64,000 nucleotides of DNA from an uncultured Haliea sp. (GTDB lineage: Bacteria; Pseudomonadota; Gammaproteobacteria; Pseudomonadales; Halieaceae), in contig CAJXUQ010000008.1 in NCBI GenBank assembly GCA_913061145.1, positions 81,916 through 145,915 of the forward strand, written 5' to 3'. The stretch's first letter is position 1. Every line of letters begins with the position of its first letter. The position numbers and the translations under genes were made by a program. The notes under the pieces are model-generated. The model was given only the letters and a program-made list of their open reading frames with translations. It ran no database searches and was not told where the DNA came from. This document shows, in pieces, positions 27,720 to 39,190 of this stretch.

Positions 27720-30119
27720 TTACCCGCTGGCCCCCCAGCGCCAGTCGCGGATCTCCGGTTTGTCGACACCGTGTTCATAGGCGTAGGCCTGGCAGTCGAG
27801 CTGTAGCTCGCGCATCTTCTGCCGCACATGGGCACCCGCCACCAGCAGGCCAGGCACGCGGTTGATCACGTCGATCACCAGGCTGAATCGGTCAATTTCA
27901 TTCTTGATGGCGAGGTCCAATGGTGTGTTGATGCTGCCCTTTTCCTTGTAGCCGCGCACATGCAGGTGGGCGTGATTACTGCGCTTGTAGGCGAGCCGGT
28001 GGATCAGCCACGGGTAGCCGTGGAAATTGAAGATGATCGGCTTGTCCACCGTGAACAGGCTGTCGAAGTCGCGGTCCGAGAGGCCGTGGGGGTGCTCCTG
28101 GGGCGACGTCAGGGTGAACAGGTCGACCACGTTGATAAAACGGATTTTCAAGGCGGGGAAATGTTCCCGCAGCAGTTCAACGGCCGCCAGCGCCTCCTGC
28201 GTGGTCACATCCCCGCAGCCGGCCAGCACCACATCGGGCTCCTCGCCCTGGTCGTTGCTGGCCCAGTCCCAGATGCCAATGCCCTGGGTGCAGTGGCGAA
28301 TTGCCGCAGGCATGTCCAGATACTGCAGGTGCTGCTGTTTGTCGGCCACGATCACGTTGATATCGTTGCGGCTGCGCAGGCAGTGGTCGGCCACGCTGAG
28401 CAGGGTGTTGACGTCCGGTGGCAGGTACACACGCACAACGCTGGGGCTCTTGTTCACCACCAGGTCGAGGAAGCCGGGGTCCTGGTGGGTGAAACCGTTG
28501 TGATCCTGGCGCCAGACGGTCGAGGTGATCAACAGGTTCAGCGATGAGATGGGTGCCCGCCAATCGATATCCTCCGCGCCGTCCAGCCACTTCGCGTGCT
28601 GGTTGAACATGGAGTCGATCACGTGCACGAAAGCCTCGTAGGTTGACAGGAAACCATGCCGCCCGGTCAGCAGGTAGCCCTCCAGCCAGCCCTCCAGCGT
28701 GTGTTCAGACAGCAGCTCCATGACGCGACCATCTGCGGCCAGCTCGCCGCCATCGTCATCTCCCGGCACCCGGTCGGCCATCCAGGTCTTCTTACTGGCC
28801 TCGTAGACGGCGTGCAGCTTGTTGGATGAGGTTTCGTCGGGCCCGAACACGCGGAAGTTCGTCGGGTTGGCGCGCAGGATATCGCGCAGCAGCTCGCCCA
28901 GTGGAAACGTGTTGCCGGCGATACTCGCGCCGGGCTGCGGTACCGCAACGGCATAGTCGCGGAAGTCGGGCAGCTGCAGAGCCTTGCGCAACAGGCCGCC
29001 GTTGGCGTGCGGGTTGGCGCTCATGCGGCGGTTCCCCTGCGGTGCGAGTGCCCTAAGCTCGCTGTTCAGCCGACCCTCGGCGTCAAACAGCTCATCGGGC
29101 CGGTAGCTGCGCAGCCAGTCTTCCAGGCTCTGTAGTTGCCCGGCATCCTCGCGCACCTTCGCCAGCGGGACCTGATGTGCTCGCCAGCTGCCTTCAATGG
29201 CATGGCCATCGACGGTTTTCGGGCCGGTCCACCCTTTCGGGCTGCGCAGCACAATCATCGGCCAGCGTGGGCGTTCCGGCGCAGACGTTGTCGAGCCGCG
29301 CGCGTCCGCCTGAATGCGGCGTATCTCCGCCACGCAGTGCTGCAGTGCCGCCGCCATCGCCTGATGCATCAGCTCGGGGTCGTCGCCCTCCACAAACAGC
29401 GGGGACCAGCCATACCCCCGGAACAGCGCATCGAGTTCCTCATGCGATATTCGCGCGAGCACGGTGGGGTTGTTGATCTTGTACCCGTTCAGGTGCAGCA
29501 CGGGGAGCACCGCGCCATCGCGGCGCGGGTTGAGAAACTTGTTGGAGTGCCAGGCGGCGGCCAGTGGGCCGGTTTCGGCCTCGCCGTCACCCACCATCAC
29601 CGCAACCAGCAGGTCGGGGTTGTCGAAAGCCGCACCGAAGGCGTGCGAGAGGCTGTAGCCCAGCTCGCCGCCCTCGTGAATCGATCCCGGGGTCTCTGGC
29701 GTGCAATGGCTGCCGATGCCGCCTGGAAAGGAGAAATCGCGGAAGAACTGCAGCAGGCCGGCGCTGTTTTCTCCCTTGTGCGGGTAGACCTCCGAGTACG
29801 TGCCTTCCAGGTACACCGGTGCCAGTACGCCAGGTGCGCCGTGGCCCGGCCCTGCCAGGTAAATGGCGTTGAGATCGTGCTTGCGGATGAGCCGGTTCAG
29901 GTGCACGTACAGGAAACTCAAGCCCGGGCTGCTACCCCAATGTCCGAGCAGGCGCTCCTTGATGTGCTCAGGCTGCAGTGGTTCGCGCAGCAGCGGGTTA
30001 TCGCGCAGGTAGATCATGCCTGCCGCGAGGTAGTTGCAGGCGCGCCAGTAGGCGTCTATCTGGCGCAGTTCGTCGGCCTCCAGAGGCGATATGTTCCCGG
30101 GCCTGTCCATAAGTCGCAT
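27720..30119 (-). CDS. xfp: Phosphoketolase (xylulose-5-phosphate/fructose-6-phosphate)
   Basis: 799 aa; [81 protein letters not shown]. Confidence 0.96.
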   Translation of the reverse strand: MRLMDRPGNISPLEADELRQIDAYWRACNYLAAGMIYLRDNPLLREPLQPEHIKERLLGHWGSSPGLSFLYVHLNRLIRKHDLNAIYLAGPGHGAPGVLAPVYLEGTYSEVYPHKGENSAGLLQFFRDFSFPGGIGSHCTPETPGSIHEGGELGYSLSHAFGAAFDNPDLLVAVMVGDGEAETGPLAAAWHSNKFLNPRRDGAVLPVLHLNGYKINNPTVLARISHEELDALFRGYGWSPLFVEGDDPELMHQAMAAALQHCVAEIRRIQADARGSTTSAPERPRWPMIVLRSPKGWTGPKTVDGHAIEGSWRAHQVPLAKVREDAGQLQSLEDWLRSYRPDELFDAEGRLNSELRALAPQGNRRMSANPHANGGLLRKALQLPDFRDYAVAVPQPGASIAGNTFPLGELLRDILRANPTNFRVFGPDETSSNKLHAVYEASKKTWMADRVPGDDDGGELAADGRVMELLSEHTLEGWLEGYLLTGRHGFLSTYEAFVHVIDSMFNQHAKWLDGAEDIDWRAPISSLNLLITSTVWRQDHNGFTHQDPGFLDLVVNKSPSVVRVYLPPDVNTLLSVADHCLRSRNDINVIVADKQQHLQYLDMPAAIRHCTQGIGIWDWASNDQGEEPDVVLAGCGDVTTQEALAAVELLREHFPALKIRFINVVDLFTLTSPQEHPHGLSDRDFDSLFTVDKPIIFNFHGYPWLIHRLAYKRSNHAHLHVRGYKEKGSINTPLDLAIKNEIDRFSLVIDVINRVPGLLVAGAHVRQKMRELQLDCQAYAYEHGVDKPEIRDWRWGASG

Positions 30120-30154
30120 CTCCTGTGGGTGTTTGCTGGGTCGGTTTCCGCCGA

Positions 30155-31273
30155 TCAGTGCGTTGCTTGTGCGGCCAGCAGGGTAGCGGCCTGCCTGGCC
30201 ATCAGCGCCTGCTCGTCTGCCTTCAGCACCCAGACGCTGACCGGGCTCTGCAGGTTGCTGATGCGGCGTTCATGACCCGTTGTCGCGCTGTTCGCGGTCG
30301 GATCGATATGCACGCCTGCCCAGTCCATATCGCTGAGGATGCGTGCGCGCACCTCCGGGGCGTTTTCGCCTACACCGCCGCCGAATACGATGCTGTCTGC
30401 GCCACCGAGTACCGCGAGGTAGGCGCCAACGTATTTCCGCACGCGATAGCAGTATAGCCCCACCGCCAGTTTTGCCGCTGCACTGTCGGACGCCAGCAGC
30501 ACGCGCATGTCGGCGCTCAGGCCCGATACACCCAGCAGTCCACTCTGGCGGTTGAGCAGGTCGTCCAGGTCACCGGTGCTCCAGCCGTGGTGCTGTTGCA
30601 GGTACAGCAGCAGGCCTGGATCAATGTCGCCGCTGCGGGTGGCCATCATCAGGCCCTCGAGCGGGGTGAACCCCATGGAGGTGTCCACCGGCCTGCCATC
30701 GCGGGTGGCGGTGATGGAGCAGCCTGAACCCAGTTGCAGCGTCAGGATACGCCCCGTGCTCGCCCGCCGCGCTGCGACCGCCGACCAGCGCTGCCACAGC
30801 GCTTCGTGGGCCAGCCCATGGAAGCCGTAGCGCCGCAGGCCCAGGCGCGTCGTCAGTTCTGCCGGCAGGGCGTAGTGGCGTGCGAACGGCGGCAGGCCTG
30901 AGTAGAACGCGGTGTCAAAGCTGGCGATGTGCGGTGTGTCGGCGCTGAACAGCGCCCGGGCGGCGCGAATCAGCGACAGCGACCGCCCGGTGTGCAGGGG
31001 TGCCAGCGGTGTGAGCTGCGCGAGCTGCTGCTCCGACGCTGCGTCAATCAGGCTGGGCCCGGAGAAATGCGGCCCCCCGTGGACGATGCGATGTACCACG
31101 GCCGTGATGTGCCCCGGTTGGTATTGCGCCAGGAAGTTGCGGAGGAGCTCCGCCACCGATGCACCCTGCAATTCGTAACGCGCGCTGGCAATCGCTTCCG
31201 GTTCGCCGCCGCTTACGCTGTACGCGGCGAGGCGCAGGGAGGAGCTGCCGGCATTGACGGTGAGTAGCATCAT
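30155..31273 (-). CDS. ackA: Acetate kinase
   Basis: [105 protein letters not shown]. Confidence 0.95.
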   Translation of the reverse strand: MMLLTVNAGSSSLRLAAYSVSGGEPEAIASARYELQGASVAELLRNFLAQYQPGHITAVVHRIVHGGPHFSGPSLIDAASEQQLAQLTPLAPLHTGRSLSLIRAARALFSADTPHIASFDTAFYSGLPPFARHYALPAELTTRLGLRRYGFHGLAHEALWQRWSAVAARRASTGRILTLQLGSGCSITATRDGRPVDTSMGFTPLEGLMMATRSGDIDPGLLLYLQQHHGWSTGDLDDLLNRQSGLLGVSGLSADMRVLLASDSAAAKLAVGLYCYRVRKYVGAYLAVLGGADSIVFGGGVGENAPEVRARILSDMDWAGVHIDPTANSATTGHERRISNLQSPVSVWVLKADEQALMARQAATLLAAQATH

Positions 31274-31414
31274 AGTGTCGAGTATGGCGTTTTCCTCGAT
31301 GGCCGACCAGACCATGGCCCGCGCAACGTCGCCTGAGGCGCCCTCTGGCCTGCTGGCCACGAGCAATCCGTGGTAGATTTGGCCCAATTCTTGGCCCAAC
31401 AGTGAGTACACAGG

Positions 31415-32170
31415 ATGAAACGTTTTCAAGGGAAAGTGGCGTTTGTGACGGGAGCAGCCTCGGGCATCGGCCTGGCAACCATGGCGCGTCTGGGCCGCGA
31501 GGGCGCGCAGGTGTACGCTGTCGACATCAACGCTGAACAGCTGGCGCGCGAAGCCGCGAGCCTTGCCGGGGAAGGGTTGGCTATTCGCAATCTCGCCCTC
31601 GACGTCAGCGACGAGACGGCCTGTCGCGCGGCCATTGCAGCGTGCGTGGCCGAGCTCGGCAAGCTGGATGTGCTGTGCAACATCGCGGGTATGGCGCTGA
31701 CCAAAAACTTTGCCGACGTGAGCGCAGCGGACTGGGACCGCGTGATGACGGTAAACACCCGCTCCGTTTTTGTGCTGTGCCAGGCCGCCATGCCGCACCT
31801 GCTGGAAACCGGCGGCAACATTGTCAATATTTCCTCTGCGGCGGGCCTGCAGGGCCTGCCCTATAACAGTGCCTACTGCGCCAGTAAGGGCGCGGTGTTG
31901 CTGCTGTCGAAGTCCCTCGCTGCGGAGTTCGCGGGCCGCGGTGTGCGGGTCAATGCCGTATGTCCGGGTGCGGTGGATACACCGCTGGTCAAGGACGTCC
32001 AGATACCCGAGGGTGCCGATATGTCGCTCTATGGCCGGATGTTCCCGCTGACCCCCTACTTCGCGCAGGCGGAGGAAATCGCCGGCGCTGTGGCTTACCT
32101 GGCCTCGGAAGAGGCGAGGTTTATCACCGGCTCAGCGCTGGTGATTGATGGCGGGCAGACCACGATCTAG
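31415..32170 (+). CDS. SDR family oxidoreductase
   Basis: MKRFQGKVAFVTGAASGIGLATMARLG; NIAGMA; YNSAYCASKGAVLLLSK; LVIDGGQTTI. Confidence 0.93.
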   Translation: MKRFQGKVAFVTGAASGIGLATMARLGREGAQVYAVDINAEQLAREAASLAGEGLAIRNLALDVSDETACRAAIAACVAELGKLDVLCNIAGMALTKNFADVSAADWDRVMTVNTRSVFVLCQAAMPHLLETGGNIVNISSAAGLQGLPYNSAYCASKGAVLLLSKSLAAEFAGRGVRVNAVCPGAVDTPLVKDVQIPEGADMSLYGRMFPLTPYFAQAEEIAGAVAYLASEEARFITGSALVIDGGQTTI

Positions 32171-32183
32171 ACAGGAGGGTGCC

Positions 32184-34877
32184 ATGACGCAGGCACGGCA
32201 TCACTGGCATTCTCTGTCCGCGGAGGACACGCTGGCAGCGGTCGAGGGCTCTGCCCAGGGGCTCAATGCCGCGGAAGTAGAGCGTCGCACAGCGCTGCAC
32301 GGCCCCAATCGCTTGCCGGAACCGCCACCTCGCCACCCCCTGTTGCGCTTTCTGGCGCACTTTCACAACCTGCTCATCTACGTCCTGCTCGCCTCCGCCC
32401 TGGTGACGGCTGCCCTGGGGCATTGGGTCGATACGGGCGTCATCCTCGCTGTCGTGCTGGTGAATGGCGTGATCGGCTTTATTCAGGAGGGGCGCGCGGA
32501 GCAGGCCATGCTGGCCATTCGCGGCATGCTGGCACCACGGTCGTCTGTATTGCGCGAGGGTCGACGCGTCACTGTCGACGCCGCGGATCTGGTCCCCGGT
32601 GACATCGTGCTGGTGGAGCCCGGAGACCGCGTGCCCGCTGATATCCGGCTTATTGAAGCGCGTGGATTGTCTGCCGAAGAAGCCATTCTTACCGGCGAAT
32701 CGGTGCCAGTCGAGAAGAGTCTCGCAGCTGTGCCGACCGAAGCCGCTCTGGGCGATCAGAGTTCAATGCTGTTCAGTGGCACGCTGGTGGCCGCGGGCGC
32801 CGCCCGCGGGGTTGTCGTTGCTACCGGCGCGCAGACCCAGATAGGCCGCATCAGCGGCATGCTGGCGCGTGTAGAGACCCTGACGACCCCGCTGGTGCGG
32901 CAGATGGATATGTTTGCGCGCTGGCTGACGGTTTTCATTCTGCTGGTTGCGGGGAGCCTGCTGTTCTACGGCTACGTGCGCGAGGCGCTGCCCTTCGCCG
33001 AGTTGTTCATGGCGGTGGTAGGGCTGTCCGTGGCTGCGATTCCAGAGGGGTTGCCGGCGGTACTCACCATCACCCTGGCGGTGGGTGTGCAGGCGATGGC
33101 AAGGCGCAACGCCATCGTGCGCCGCTTGCCGGCTATCGAAACACTGGGGTCTGTCTCGGTGATCTGCTCAGACAAAACCGGCACGCTGACGCGAAATGAA
33201 ATGCTGGCCTCGACCCTGGCGGCGCGAGGTTCAATCTATGTGGTAGAGGGCGACGGCTACACGCCCGAAGGTCTGGTGGAGCGAAAAGATGGCGCAGACT
33301 GCCAGGACGATGCGGTATTGCTGGAGTTTGCCCAGGCTGCTGCGCTCTGCAACGACGCTGTGCTGCACCAGCGCGCCGCAGGCTGGCAGGTCGAAGGCGA
33401 CCCGATGGAGGGGGCTTTGCGCGCACTGGCGGGCAAGATCAGCCGCGAAGGGCCGGACCCGTTTCCACACTGGAAGCGTACTGATGTCATTCCGTTCGAC
33501 GCTGCACACAGGTATATGGCCGTGCTGAACCATGACCACGACGGGCACGCCTGCATCTTCGTGAAGGGTGCGCCCGAGGCGGTTCTGGCGATGAGCGTGC
33601 ATCAGCGCACCGCGTCTGGCGGCTATGAGCCGCTCCAGGCTGACTACTGGCACGACATGGTGGAGCGTCTGGCGGCGGATGGCCAGCGTGTTATCGCGGT
33701 TGCGACGCGCTCCGTGCCCCAGGCACACACGGTGCTTAATAACGCCGATGTCGAGGGGCAGATGACGCTGCTCGGGCTGATAGGGCTCATTGACCCCCCG
33801 CGACCGGAAGCGATCGAGGCGGTCGCCGAGTGCCATGCGGCGGGGATCCGCGTGAAGATGATCACCGGTGACCACGCGGCTACGGCCAGGGCGATTGCCG
33901 TGCAGGTGGGCCTGCAGAATACGCAGCGGGTGTTAACCGGTGCAGAACTGGAGAAGCTCGACGACGCCCAACTGGCCAGCGTTGTGGGTGAGACGGATAT
34001 TTTTGCCCGTACATCACCCCGGCATAAATTGCGCCTCGTCATGGCGTTGCAATCGCACGGTCTGACGGTGGCGATGACCGGGGACGGAGTCAATGATGCC
34101 CCGGCGCTCAAGCGCGCGGATGCGGGAATTGCCATGGGTCTGAAGGGCAGCGCCGCCGCGCGGGAAGCCGCCGAGTTGGTGTTGGCGGATGACAACTTTG
34201 CCTCGATTGCGGCGGCGGTGCGCGAAGGCCGCACCGTGTATGACAATATCAAGAAGGTCATCAGCTGGACGCTGCCCACGAATGCGGGTGAAGCCATGAC
34301 CATTGTGGTCGCGTTGTTCTTGGGGCTGGCCCTGCCGATCACCGCCGTGCAGATTCTCTGGGTCAACCTGGTCACGGCGATTACGCTCGGGATGGCGCTC
34401 GCCTTTGAGCCGAGCGAGCCGGGCACGATGCGCCGCCCGCCCCGTCGGCGGGACGAGCCACTGCTCAAGGGCGAGCTTGTCTGGCACATCGTTCTGGTTT
34501 CCACACTCTTTCTGATAGCGGTGTTCGGCATGTTCACCTACGCGACCGGCCGCGGCTATGAGCCGGCACTGGCGCAGACGATGGCGCTGAACACGCTGGT
34601 GGTGCTGGAGATCTTTCACCTGTTCTTCATCCGCAATATCTACGGGACGTCACTGACCTGGGCTGCAGCCCGCGGCACCCGAGTGGTGTGGGCCTGCGTG
34701 ATCGCAGTGACGGGCGCCCAGTTCGCGATCACCTATGCGCCGCCGCTGCAGTCCGTCTTCGGGACACAGTCGGTGCCGCTGCTTGACGGTCTGCTGATCA
34801 TTGTGGTCGGTGCCGTGTTCTTTGCCATCATCGAAGTCGAGAAGCAGCTGCGACTCGCGCTGCAGCGCAGGTCCTAA
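32184..34877 (+). CDS. Cation-translocating P-type ATPase (P2-type, Ca2+/CtpF-like)
   Basis: Start after AGGAGGGT; TGESVPVEKS, ICSDKTGTLTRNEM, MTGDGVNDAPALKRADAGIAMG. Confidence 0.94.
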   Translation: MTQARHHWHSLSAEDTLAAVEGSAQGLNAAEVERRTALHGPNRLPEPPPRHPLLRFLAHFHNLLIYVLLASALVTAALGHWVDTGVILAVVLVNGVIGFIQEGRAEQAMLAIRGMLAPRSSVLREGRRVTVDAADLVPGDIVLVEPGDRVPADIRLIEARGLSAEEAILTGESVPVEKSLAAVPTEAALGDQSSMLFSGTLVAAGAARGVVVATGAQTQIGRISGMLARVETLTTPLVRQMDMFARWLTVFILLVAGSLLFYGYVREALPFAELFMAVVGLSVAAIPEGLPAVLTITLAVGVQAMARRNAIVRRLPAIETLGSVSVICSDKTGTLTRNEMLASTLAARGSIYVVEGDGYTPEGLVERKDGADCQDDAVLLEFAQAAALCNDAVLHQRAAGWQVEGDPMEGALRALAGKISREGPDPFPHWKRTDVIPFDAAHRYMAVLNHDHDGHACIFVKGAPEAVLAMSVHQRTASGGYEPLQADYWHDMVERLAADGQRVIAVATRSVPQAHTVLNNADVEGQMTLLGLIGLIDPPRPEAIEAVAECHAAGIRVKMITGDHAATARAIAVQVGLQNTQRVLTGAELEKLDDAQLASVVGETDIFARTSPRHKLRLVMALQSHGLTVAMTGDGVNDAPALKRADAGIAMGLKGSAAAREAAELVLADDNFASIAAAVREGRTVYDNIKKVISWTLPTNAGEAMTIVVALFLGLALPITAVQILWVNLVTAITLGMALAFEPSEPGTMRRPPRRRDEPLLKGELVWHIVLVSTLFLIAVFGMFTYATGRGYEPALAQTMALNTLVVLEIFHLFFIRNIYGTSLTWAAARGTRVVWACVIAVTGAQFAITYAPPLQSVFGTQSVPLLDGLLIIVVGAVFFAIIEVEKQLRLALQRRS

Positions 34878-35023
34878 CCTTCATTAGCGAACGGTGGGGT
34901 GAAGCCCTAGGGTATGCGGGCGAGGACCTAGCTGTCGCTGTGCGCCGGGAGGGTTTCGGCTGGATAGCTTTGAGATTCCTGTCTACGCTTCATGTATGAG
35001 ACTGGCTTCCCTGGGGACTGGAC

Positions 35024-35515
35024 ATGCTTCGATCACTCAAGATTGCAACAGCGTTCTTTGTGGCACTACTCGGCCTTTTGCATGTGCTCGGCAACCTTGC
35101 CAATCTGGAAGCCGCAATCGGGTTTGTAGGCGCCGTTACAGCAGGAAGTGAGCAGCCGTTCTATACGCTCTATGGTCCCCCTGCGATGTCGCGCGTCCTT
35201 CATGGGCTTGCGCTGGCGCTGATACTGGTGGGTGAACTGGCGGTCGCAGGCCTGGCGAGTGCGGCGGTGTTCATGATGCTGAAGAACCGTTCCGCCGACG
35301 CGCAGCTGTTTGCCGCGGCCACGCGGCCCGCAGTCGCCGCATGCGCGGTGGGAATGCTGGTCTGGTTTGGTATCTTCATCGTGGTCGGCGAAGGCTACTT
35401 TATGATCTGGCAGACCGCAGCGGGCGCTGGCCCGATAGCTGGCGCGATGCGCTACGGTACGGTGTGCGGGTTGTTCATGGTGTTCCTGCTGCTGGCCCCC
35501 GACAGCGACCCGTAA
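35024..35515 (+). CDS. DUF2165-like small integral membrane protein
   Basis: 163 aa; four predicted TM segments; LRSLKIATAFFVALLGLLHVLGNLANLEAAIGFVGAV. Confidence 0.7.
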   Translation: MLRSLKIATAFFVALLGLLHVLGNLANLEAAIGFVGAVTAGSEQPFYTLYGPPAMSRVLHGLALALILVGELAVAGLASAAVFMMLKNRSADAQLFAAATRPAVAACAVGMLVWFGIFIVVGEGYFMIWQTAAGAGPIAGAMRYGTVCGLFMVFLLLAPDSDP

Positions 35516-35522
35516 GCACGGC

Positions 35523-36053
35523 TTACAGATACTGGCGCAGTGTCAGGCTGTCCCCGCGCTGGGTAAACTCGATGTGTTTCAGGAAGCTCATACCGAGCAG
35601 CACCTCATCGGTTTGTAGCCCGGGCACAATGCCGGCACGTACATCGGGAAGCCGTATGTCGGCTACCGCCACTTCGTCCAGCGTTGTGGCGTAGCTGATC
35701 GCCGTACCGTTGGCGGTTTGCGTGCGGTAGGCACGCCCACGCTGCAGCCCCAGCCGGTTCGCCAGCGTCTCTGGAATGGCCACGCCTGTGGCTCCGGTAT
35801 CCAGCAGGAAGGTAACCGGCTGGCCGTTGATTTCTCCGCTGGTCACGTAGTGGCCGAACCGGTTCCGCTGCAGGGTGACTTCGCGAACGCCCTCGTCGGT
35901 GTAGAGGGTCTCCAGCTGCCGGTTGGGGTTCAACTGTCTGTCCAGCACATCACTGAAATAGAGCACACCCAGCCCCAGCAGCACGACCCACGCGAGGGCC
36001 TGCATCGCCAAGCCCATGCGTTTCTGTTCACGGATTTCGTGTTCTTCGTTCAT
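35523..36053 (-). CDS. Membrane-anchored retropepsin-like aspartic protease (TIGR02281-like)
   Basis: MNEEHEIREQKRMG + TM; GHYVTSGEINGQPVTFLLDTGATGVAIPETLANRLGLQRG; VLLGMSFLKHIEFTQRGDSLTLRQ. Confidence 0.9.
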   Translation of the reverse strand: MNEEHEIREQKRMGLAMQALAWVVLLGLGVLYFSDVLDRQLNPNRQLETLYTDEGVREVTLQRNRFGHYVTSGEINGQPVTFLLDTGATGVAIPETLANRLGLQRGRAYRTQTANGTAISYATTLDEVAVADIRLPDVRAGIVPGLQTDEVLLGMSFLKHIEFTQRGDSLTLRQYL

Positions 36054-36200
36054 TTGGTCGCTCCAGTGCCCGAAGCGTGCTCCACAGAAGGCCCGCATTG
36101 TAACGCACTTGGACGGCAACCCTTTATGACAGGGGGATTGACGTTTGCCGCCCCGGCGTGGGCATAATCGGGGCGCTACCCTCAGAGTGAGATCAACTGC

Positions 36201-37313
36201 ATGCCCTTGCGAGGACTCCACATACTGGCAATGTGCCTTGTGTCTTTACTGTTGAGCGGCTGCAGCGGTGACAAAACGCCGGATTCGGACGCGGGGGCTC
36301 CGGGAGACGAGCTGACAGCCCCCGAAGACTCTGCTGCGGCACGGGCGACCAGCGACGCAGAGGTGCTCGTGTCTGCGTCACTGCAGGACATGATCGCACT
36401 GTTGGAGAAGGAGAGCTGGTGGGGTGAAGCCAAGGCCGATGAGCCATTGGACGTGCCGCGCCTGCTGATTACCGCGATCAGGCCGAGTTGGCAGGAAGCG
36501 TCGAAGAGTATCCCGGTGCAAGACAAGAAGGCCCTGTTCTATCGCCTGATGCTGCCGCAGGTGCTGCACGCCAACCATATGGTGATGGAATTTCGCGCCG
36601 GGCTGGAGCAAGCACAGCGGGAACTGGCCAGCGAGGGCCGGGTGTCGGAGCAGAGCCTCGCCCTGCTGCGCCGACTGGCACTGCTGTTGCCCGGTGAGAC
36701 GGCAGAGCATGTCGCTGCACTGCGGGAGAACACCCCGGAGTTGAAGGACATGATCGGCAGCCTGCTCTACCGTGTTGATGCTGTCCCTGCAGGTCTTGCG
36801 CTGGGGCAGGCGGCCTACGAGAGTGGCTATGGCACCTCGCGTTTCGCGGTGGAGGGCAATTCGCTGTTCGGTCAGTGGACGTATCAGGGTGACGGCATCA
36901 AGGCGAAGGAACACCGCGCCTACAAGGGCGACTACTCCATCAAGGCTTTTGACTGGCCCTTCGACAGCGTGCGTGGCTATTTCATCAACCTGATGTCCCA
37001 CCCCGCCTATGAGGACTTCCGGCAACTGCGCGCTGACATGCGCGCGCGTGGTGAGCCGCTCTCCTCATTGCCGCTGGCCGACGGCCTGCTGCGCTACTCC
37101 GAGCGGGGCCAGGATTATGTGGATTCCCTGAAAGGCATGATCCGCCACAACAAGCTCGATCGCGCTGATAATGCGGTGCTGCGCGATGAGCCGGTACGCT
37201 TTCTGTTGGGAGCCGAGAGCCCGGAGGCCGCGGCAGACCTGCGTGCAGAAATCGAGGCCATGCGCGCGAACGGCAAGTTGCAGGAGTTGATCGACAGCAT
37301 GCGCCTTGAATGA
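36201..37313 (+). CDS. Glucosaminidase-domain lipoprotein (Bax-like)
   Basis: 370 aa; lipobox LLLSGC-S; ALGQAAYESGYGTSRFAVEGNSLFGQWTY; YFINLMSHPAYEDFRQLRA. Confidence 0.88.
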   Translation: MPLRGLHILAMCLVSLLLSGCSGDKTPDSDAGAPGDELTAPEDSAAARATSDAEVLVSASLQDMIALLEKESWWGEAKADEPLDVPRLLITAIRPSWQEASKSIPVQDKKALFYRLMLPQVLHANHMVMEFRAGLEQAQRELASEGRVSEQSLALLRRLALLLPGETAEHVAALRENTPELKDMIGSLLYRVDAVPAGLALGQAAYESGYGTSRFAVEGNSLFGQWTYQGDGIKAKEHRAYKGDYSIKAFDWPFDSVRGYFINLMSHPAYEDFRQLRADMRARGEPLSSLPLADGLLRYSERGQDYVDSLKGMIRHNKLDRADNAVLRDEPVRFLLGAESPEAAADLRAEIEAMRANGKLQELIDSMRLE

Positions 37314-37460
37314 AGCAGGGCTTCTGTTCGCTGTTGCCACCGGCACTGGTATCTGCGTCGTCTCGCTCGCCGGCGGCGTGACACCATTCGGTGAGACGGC
37401 GTTGCACCGGTAAATGCGCTATGCTCTCAGCTCCAGGTCCAGGTCCACGGAGTCGATGTC

Positions 37461-38642
37461 ATGGAAACCGGTAAGGCCCTGCGGGGCAGCACACACCTGG
37501 CGTTTGATGCCGTCGATGGCGTTACACACATTGTCGAAGGCATGTATCGGAACATCGCGGCGGGCGCCTGGCCCCTGGGCAAGTCCCCGGAGGGGCCGGC
37601 ACCCGGCATCGCAGGCTTCGTGCATACAGCGATCCGCCAGGTCAGCGGCATCAGCCGAAGCAGCCTGGATCTTGTGCTCAAGCAGGTTGCGCCGCGACTT
37701 GACAGCATCGCGCCACCGGGCCCGCGCAGGGAGGCGATCATCGCCGCGCTGAATGGTGTCTGTGGCGATCACCTGGCGCGCACGGGCAATCCGCTGGCGA
37801 TACCGACGCGCCTGCGTGTCGGCCGGGCAGGGCCCAGCGACAACATCCGCAAGCCGGGTGGGCGCCTGCTGATTGCTATCCACGGCCTGAGCATGAATGA
37901 TCAGGAATGGACCTCGCAGAACCTGAACCACATCGAGACGCTGGCCAACCAGCATGGTTTCACCCCCGTCTATGTGTCCTACAACTCCGGGAAGCACATC
38001 TCCGACAATGGCCGGGAGCTGTCCGCGGCGCTCGACGCACTGGTGGCCGGCTGGCCGTTGCCGGTGGAGTCCATCACCCTGATTGGATTCAGCATGGGGG
38101 GGCTGGTTGCCCGCAGCGCCATGCTCCGTGCACAACAGCGGCAGTTGGGCTGGATCAACCAGGTCGACAAGGCTGTCTACATCGGCACGCCCCATCATGG
38201 CGCGGTGCTGGAGCGCGGCGGCTTTTGGCTACAGAAACTGCTGACTTACAGCCCCTATACCGCCCCATTCGCCGTGCTGGGCAGGATTCGCAGCGACGGT
38301 ATTATCGATTTGCGCCACGGCAACCTGCGCGATGAAGACTGGCAACACCACGACGCGGACAGCGACAATGGCGATTATCGCGTTCCCACGCCACTGGCTG
38401 AGGGCATAGAGCACTACGCAATCGCAGCAACCCTGTCAAAAAAACCCGGAGAACGGCTAGGCAGGTTGCTGGGCGATGGCCTTGTGCATCCCTCAAGTGC
38501 CACCGGCAGGCACGCCAACCCGCGACACGATCTCGGGTTGAACCGTGAGAACACACGCATCCTGTACGATCTTGGTCACCTGGGCATGTTATGCGACCCG
38601 CGCGTTTCGGATCAGCTCGCCAGCTGGCTGGGCAGGGTGTAG
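37461..38642 (+). CDS. Alpha/beta hydrolase (lipase/PGAP1-like)
   Basis: 393 aa; LLIAIHGLSMNDQEW, LIGFSMGGLVARSAM (GxSxG), VYIGTPHHGAVLERGG. Confidence 0.87.
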   Translation: METGKALRGSTHLAFDAVDGVTHIVEGMYRNIAAGAWPLGKSPEGPAPGIAGFVHTAIRQVSGISRSSLDLVLKQVAPRLDSIAPPGPRREAIIAALNGVCGDHLARTGNPLAIPTRLRVGRAGPSDNIRKPGGRLLIAIHGLSMNDQEWTSQNLNHIETLANQHGFTPVYVSYNSGKHISDNGRELSAALDALVAGWPLPVESITLIGFSMGGLVARSAMLRAQQRQLGWINQVDKAVYIGTPHHGAVLERGGFWLQKLLTYSPYTAPFAVLGRIRSDGIIDLRHGNLRDEDWQHHDADSDNGDYRVPTPLAEGIEHYAIAATLSKKPGERLGRLLGDGLVHPSSATGRHANPRHDLGLNRENTRILYDLGHLGMLCDPRVSDQLASWLGRV

Positions 38643-38665
38643 GGGGTATTGGCGGACCTGGCTGC

Positions 38666-39190
38666 CTAATCCGGCTGGTGGGGCGGGTCGATGTCCGGCG
38701 CCGGCGGCGCCGCACTGTTCTCTCGCTGCAGCGTTGCCAGCCTCGCCTGCAGGAGGCTAGCGTGCTCGCGCTCCTCCGCCGCAAACTCCGCGGCGTATTT
38801 CACGATCTCCGGGTCTGTTGAGCGGGCCGCAACGTCGGCGTAAAAATCCGCCGCTGCGGTTTCCTGCCTGATCATCAGGCCCAGTGCCGTCTCCGGCTGC
38901 ATTTCGTAGCGCAGGTCGGCATAGGCGCCGGTCTCCGGCGGCTCTTCGTCGGGCCAGGCGAACTCCCAGGGCTTGAGACGCGGCAGGTCCTGGCTGGCAC
39001 AGATGGCGGCGACCTCTTGCGCGTGCAGGTCACTGTAGGTGGCCAACTCGTCGAACAGTGCTGCCAGGGCCTGCTGCCGGTGGTGACGCATCGTGTCGGC
39101 AAATTCGCGCAAACGCTCGGCAGATTCCTGTTCCAGTTCCAGGCTGTGGGCGAGGAACAGGGACAAATCCGTGATCAGATCGTTATTCAC
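38666..39190 (-). CDS. Ferritin-like (rubrerythrin-type fold) protein
   Basis: GTG start overlapping the korB stop; ExxH-type helices (ELATYSDLHAQEVAAI, RQETAAADFYADVAARS, EFAAEEREHASLLQARL). Confidence 0.82.
   Translation of the reverse strand: MNNDLITDLSLFLAHSLELEQESAERLREFADTMRHHRQQALAALFDELATYSDLHAQEVAAICASQDLPRLKPWEFAWPDEEPPETGAYADLRYEMQPETALGLMIRQETAAADFYADVAARSTDPEIVKYAAEFAAEEREHASLLQARLATLQRENSAAPPAPDIDPPHQPD

Noticed and set aside
29136-30275. 379-aa plus-strand ORF opposite phosphoketolase
   Set aside because: Antisense shadow ORF; no recognisable family.
30155-31798. Full 547-aa ORF as acetate kinase
   Set aside because: The first ~175 residues are antisense to the SDR at 31415 and unlike AckA; the kinase starts at [12 protein letters not shown] (31273).
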